Source: Adiantum capillus-veneris (lineage: Eukaryota; Streptophyta; Polypodiopsida; Polypodiales; Pteridaceae). Taken from it: a stretch of DNA of 64,000 nucleotides. A program made the translations under genes and the position numbers. Below are positions 59,594 through 64,000 of this stretch, piece after piece (positions within the stretch are counted from its first letter, which is position 1; every line of letters starts with the position of its first letter). Location: contig CM043963.1 in NCBI GenBank assembly GCA_014529385.2, forward strand, positions 101,737,912 to 101,801,911. The letters run 5' to 3'. The notes beneath the pieces are model-generated. The model did not search any database and was not told the origin of the DNA. It saw only the letters and a list, made by a program, of their open reading frames with translations.

Positions 59594-61033
59594 TCATTTG
59601 GATGCCCATGCCCTTATGGCAACCATAACTGGCTTACATGTCGACCAAGACATTGCTAAAACACAACATGTTTCTCTAATAGCCTCTGGTCGGTCGGCAT
59701 ACTGACCTCCAAAGGATTTCCAAGCATAACATGTTCTTCCAAAAAACTCATGACTATCAATCGCATTGTGCATTCTTTCTCCCATGCTACATGAAGTTCA
59801 AGACACAAGCGTAGGTGATGCTTTTTCAAATGCACTACATTTGACATACGGATTGACCAAGGCATTACCAAGCACCCAAGGTTTTGACTGCAGTAGTGTC
59901 GAGCACAGCTTTAATTGCATCCACTTCAATTTTCCATGCTCACAGAGTCTGGGACTGTAGAAAAAATTGAACCAAGTATAAGTTGAGTAGTTATTGTCTG
60001 ATTTGAGCCCGGGGCGGTCACTTTTTAGAATGTGTATGCTATCACGTGAGTTAACCGGAGAGGATTATTAAAAGATCAAAATGTATCAAAATGTATACAT
60101 ACAGAGGGGGGAGGGGGTTTTTTAAATAGGCACGTAGTGTAAATATAGTATGTATATTGAGGTATTATTAATAACCTCTTAAACGCACGTGATATAGGAA
60201 GCTTTTGATAAGTGACCGCCCCGGGGATTTGAGCCCTGTGAAGCACATGTTGTAGCCCGTACAAGGCACAAACACCAACAGAATTGTCCCTTGGAAATTA
60301 TTGTGCTAGCCATATCTTCCTTGTCTAGACTCTGATTGAAGAGCCGTAAAGATGGGCATGGAGAGCATCTCAAGAACTACACTATTGGCCAATAAAATTG
60401 CATTTTGACCCATTACTGTATCTTGGCTTGTAGAGAGTAATGTCCTCGATGGCCACAAAACCCACAACTAGCATACATTCCAATCATCTTGCTATCATAA
60501 GAGATTCTAGTAAAAAGCATAAGGTTGGCAGAACTCAAAAATACATGCATTCTCATCTTTCATCCCGTACTGCAAAGCGGCACGACATCCACATCCTCTG
60601 AACTTGCACATCCTCTGGTGTGTGCCAACTTCATCAAATCTTGAATACCCTTTATCCAATGAGCCCCACATCTCATGGCACATTTACATGCCCTGCCCAA
60701 ATCCATCACCTGGCCCTCCTGGATCAAACGAAAAAAGAAGAAACTACTCAAATATTGGGGAAGCATGAAACCCATTAGGGACATGCAACTACAAAAACCC
60801 ATAATGTGTGCGTACTCTATAGAATTCACATAACATAACGCCATAGCTTGGCCCCAATTCCTACAACCATTTTGAATCTGCTTCACAAAACTTCTAGATC
60901 CACTTGGTTTAAGCTTCATGTTGAGCACATAGCACCTGTATTCTTTGCAAAACATGGAAACATGTCCTGAATTAAAATGAATCATCCAAACCCTTTCAGT
61001 AATTAGAGACAAAATTTGTATTTTGGTATGCAC
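59594..61033 (-). other. Unassigned region with weak coding-like frames
   Basis: Minus-strand frames at 59594-59785, 60179-60373 and 60560-61033 (157 residues) show no family I can name. Near 60440-60540 the minus strand reads YDSKMIGMYASCGF, which recalls the 'MYAKCG' core of pentatricopeptide repeats, but neighbouring repeats are not visible. It could be a decayed PPR gene or chance. Confidence 0.25.
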
Positions 61034-61562
61034 ACAAGAGCAAGTTCTCCCTTCTGTTGGAATACATAAGATCCTATCACAATCAATAATAAAGGAAATA
61101 CAATAAAAAGTTCATATCGCACATAACCTCTGAAAATAATGGCAAGCTTTTTTTGAAAAATATAGTTGCTTTGCCACCTCGAACGACAATCCGGCTCACT
61201 ATCTTTTCCCCCTCTAGCTTTCAAATCTTGATGCACTTGTTAGTATCCCCTTCCCACATCATTCTATTCAACACATGGAATCTTACTAACATTCTCCACA
61301 TTAATAAATTTTGGGGCATCACTCACATATATAGACTTGTCTATGGATATTTCCTTGGCCTGATCATTTTCAAAAGTATATGTGCGTACTGGAAACCTAT
61401 CCTCCCTTTGTAAACCTTGCCACCCCCCTCTAAATAAGCATTTCCATCATAAGAAGTATCAGCACATATTGAACCACATGCATGTAAGCCACATAGGAAA
61501 GTATCAATAATGCCATCCTCATCCTATTCAGAAGCATCACCATATGGCATGCACTTCCTCCA
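61034..61562. other. Intergenic stretch, nothing recognised
   Basis: No feature is supported here. Minus-strand readings such as HACGSICADTSYDGNAY near 61450-61500 could belong to the same decayed gene as 61860-62225. Confidence 0.4.
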
Positions 61563-61878
61563 CAATACACAAAGGCTCTTCCTCATGTTCATATGAATCA
61601 AATGATACATCCATGGTACCTTGTGCAGTTTCTAGATCAGGACAAGCATCTCCTTTCATAATCAAAGACTCTTCACATACCTGCACATGCATAGTGTCCC
61701 TCTATGTGTTGATCATGGAACAATACACAAAGGCTCTTCCTCATGTTCATATGAATCAAATGATACATCCATGGTACCTTGTGCAGTTTCTAGATCAGGA
61801 CAAGCATCTCCTTTCATAATCAAAGACTCTTCACATACCTGCACATGCATAGTGTCCCTCTATGTGTTGATCATGGAA
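61563..61878. repeat. Perfect 158-bp tandem duplication
   Basis: Units 61563-61720 and 61721-61878 appear identical base for base, each starting CAATACACAAAGGCTC and ending GATCATGGAA. The length is not a multiple of three, so it shifts the frame of the minus-strand reading that crosses it. Perfect identity in such decayed surroundings implies a recent event or an assembly duplication. Confidence 0.95.
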
Positions 61879-62225
61879 CAATCAATATCTTCATTAACAA
61901 ATTCACATGGGTTACTAATGGCACAACCATTAGCTTTAGGTAATTTTGGAAAATTTGCATTGCGTTCAATTTTTGGCCCTTCAATTTGTGGAACATCTCC
62001 CAAAGCATCTTGCTTTGCTACTAATTTTGCACAAATTTGTTTCCAAAATTCTTCATAGTTTGGTGCATGCTCATCATCGTATTCCATTTCCCTTGCCATA
62101 TATTCATTACTGGTATACAAAACCACTTCTTTAAAATACTCCCAACAATGTGCGTATTCCTTGGCAAGATCTTCAAACTGTGTAGTCAAACTTGGAATAA
62201 CCAACCACTCAAATGATTTTACCAT
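61860..62225 (-). CDS. Unassigned open frame, possibly part of a decayed gene
   Basis: Its 121 residues are acidic and of ordinary protein-like composition: FEWLVIPSLTTQFEDLAKEY, EYMAREMEYDDEHAPNYEEF, KIERNANFPKLPKANG, EFVNEDIDCSMINT. After the TAG the same style continues (SLIMKGDACPDLETAQGTMD, FDSYEHEEEPLCIV) through the duplicated 158-bp unit, so the stop may be a mutation. I do not recognise the family. Retroelement gag-linker or a host gene exon are both possible. Confidence 0.35.
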   Translation of the reverse strand: MVKSFEWLVIPSLTTQFEDLAKEYAHCWEYFKEVVLYTSNEYMAREMEYDDEHAPNYEEFWKQICAKLVAKQDALGDVPQIEGPKIERNANFPKLPKANGCAISNPCEFVNEDIDCSMINT

Positions 62226-64000
62226 AAGCTGCTATGGAACTTCACATGCCCGCATCTCCATCTCATAACAAGAAAGGTATCCCATCATATCTATGGGGAC
62301 CATGCTAGATATCGCCGGCTGCAATGCCTTCCCTCAACTACACCGTGATTCCTAACATCCCTCCCACTAGAGACCGACACCAAGATAGGACTCCTGTTGC
62401 TCTTCGATGCCAACTCAAGGGGGTGTTAACATTCACTTTTATCATTTGGGTCCCTTAACTTGGAAACACCTTTCCTCATCGGTTCCACTTACCATTCCAA
62501 GTTATCATACTAAATTAGAACATCAACCTTCCAGTGTCAACTGGTGGAAGTTCTCTAATTCACCCTTGGTTCAAGGTCACTTATGCTTTCTTCCCAATTA
62601 GGACCGAGCACAGTCGTCAATGCGTTCCCCTCAGATGAGTGGAACTACTAGCTACACAAATCCCTCGTTCCCAAGTTTGGTTCCTACTCTGTAGCTCGGA
62701 TTCCCTATCCCCATACTTGACTCAACTTATTGGACAACATAAAATTGGGTTCAACTTTTTGGCCAACAAATTAACCTCCAAAATCCGCCCATCCAATGAG
62801 CCGTTTGATAAATTCATTTTTTGAAGGTAGTACTATTATACTAGAAACCAATATTCCAGTCATGTCGATCAAAGAATATGTTTTGAGCAATTGAAAATAG
62901 CATGCAAACTATTGCATACCCTTGCAAGTGTCTATTTATCAGGTCATTCCTACCTTTTTACCCTTTTGAATATTATGATCTCCTTCTTCCTTTAGTAATA
63001 CTAAAGATACCTAGTTATTTTTCAAGCAATCACATATACCTTCCTAGGAATATCATGATCCTTGTCCCACGACTCGGGTATTCTATCTCCTTGCCACGTG
63101 TTGAGGTGGCGCCTTCACACAATTTTCATTTGGTTCTCTTGTTTGGGAAAGGCCTTAAAACAATCTACTTTAGGTTTCTTCTTTAAAAAATTCTAAGAAG
63201 TAGATCATTGTCCGGCTAATGCAAACAAAGTGTGGGATAGCCCATTTAGGTTCCTAGCCTTTCCAAGGCTCATTTTTACCAGACAATTTTGAAACCAAGT
63301 GTTCTTTAATTAACCACAACTCCCTTCCATATCCATTCCATTCCCAGGATCCTTTCCTTCTTTCCTTATACCTTCGGCATATCAGGCCTACTTGGACTAG
63401 GTCGATTTCCAGACGTAACCACGGGTCCCTATAACCCGACGGAGATTCACTCCCATTCATTACCAATTCCAGGGTATTGAATGATCTTGAGCTCAAAATA
63501 TAGACGAACAGTTGTCAGTCCTAGCCGAAAAGGACCCTTTCCCATTGTATCCCACATGTAAACACGTGCGCTGTTCTTTTACCAATCAGTAGAAGACAAT
63601 TATACACATAAACTTCTATGTTATGCTAGGGCTATCCACCTCCAACCTTCTCGATAAATTCTTAGTCCAAGATGAAATTTATACTAGGTTCTTTGCATTA
63701 AAATCCTTTGGTTCCTATATCCTTTTAATGTCTACTCAAACATGTCATTAAAAAAAATGACGAGTCTCTTGAGAAATAGAGTTTTGTCTCAACGTAAGTT
63801 TCAAGTAAACCCCGTCTTCGACGAGTCCCATTGGTTTTATTTACATTTTTTGCAATCAATGGGGCATCTCCATGGAAGCCGTGGGAGTTTTATGTTCAAG
63901 CAACACGGTCAGCACTTCCGTGAAGCTATCCCCTTACTCCCCCCTTCCAATTGCAAAGCAAACTTGAAAGTAAACAAACTTGAGATGAACAATGCATATG
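62226..64000. other. Right end of window, nothing firmly recognised
   Basis: Plus-strand readings (WKHLSSSVPLTIPSYHTKLE near 62460, HNFHLVLLFGKGL near 63120) have a protein-like look across several frames and may be a decayed mobile-element ORF. Similarity to plant mobile-domain proteins was considered but is too weak to claim. No RNA gene, LTR or repeat array was seen. Confidence 0.3.

Noticed and set aside
60440-60560. A pentatricopeptide-repeat gene (MYASCG motif)
   Set aside because: Only one short motif is seen and neighbouring 35-residue repeats are not recognisable. It is kept only as a weak possibility in the region entry.
62400-63190. A plant mobile-domain or transposase ORF on the plus strand
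   Set aside because: Resemblance rests on a few scattered residues over several frames. Without a profile search it is not supportable.

Overview
This window is repeat-derived plant DNA. I found no intact host gene. The evidence for a land plant is a CACTA/TNP2 transposase with short GT-AG introns, a Ty1/copia reverse transcriptase, a chromodomain-bearing Ty3/gypsy element, a second gypsy family with two RNase H domains, and many long CT/GA/GT microsatellites. The species cannot be read from the sequence. A large-genome, possibly non-flowering plant is a guess only.

Left part (1-16828). A decayed CACTA (En/Spm) TNP2-like transposase gene lies on the minus strand at 68-2496. A 234-bp inverted repeat follows at 3196-3429. 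Next is a complete minus-strand Ty3/gypsy element, called A1 here (3452-14277), with 2.4-kb LTRs rich in microsatellites and poly-G. After it come degenerate TAAATCTAA-type repeats, three copies of a tRNA-like (SINE-like) unit, a microsatellite block, two hairpins and a truncated copia reverse transcriptase (element D).

Centre (16829-58052). This is a nested stack that can be resolved from LTR ends and target-site duplications. Chromovirus C (minus strand, TSD TGTAA) interrupts the reverse transcriptase of copia D, whose two halves lie at 15906-16828 and 58053-58210. A large gypsy element B (plus strand, 23280-55077, TSD GTGGA) interrupts the gag gene of C. Element B in turn holds A2 (24947-36439, minus strand, same family as A1) in its leader, and a solo LTR of the C family (39244-40857, TSD GGAAC) in its gag. 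The order of events is D, then C, then B, then A2 and the solo LTR.

Element B is the most unusual unit. Its noncoding leader and a second noncoding stretch downstream carry a strictly conserved palindrome (core AATAATCGCGATTATT) about every 290 bp inside much more diverged repeats. Its pol has two complete HHCC zinc modules before the integrase core. A retropepsin-like domain follows the integrase, and a roughly 3.4-kb extra coding region with a coiled coil lies before the 3' LTR. Element A has a primer-binding site that continues into about 50 nt resembling the 3' half of tRNA-Thr(UGU). Every element is defective through stops, frameshifts or deletions.

Right part (58053-64000). After the copia fragment there is mostly unrecognised AT-rich sequence with a 94-bp tandem duplication, a pyrimidine tract, a perfect 158-bp tandem duplication (61563-61878) and one unassigned minus-strand open frame (61860-62225).
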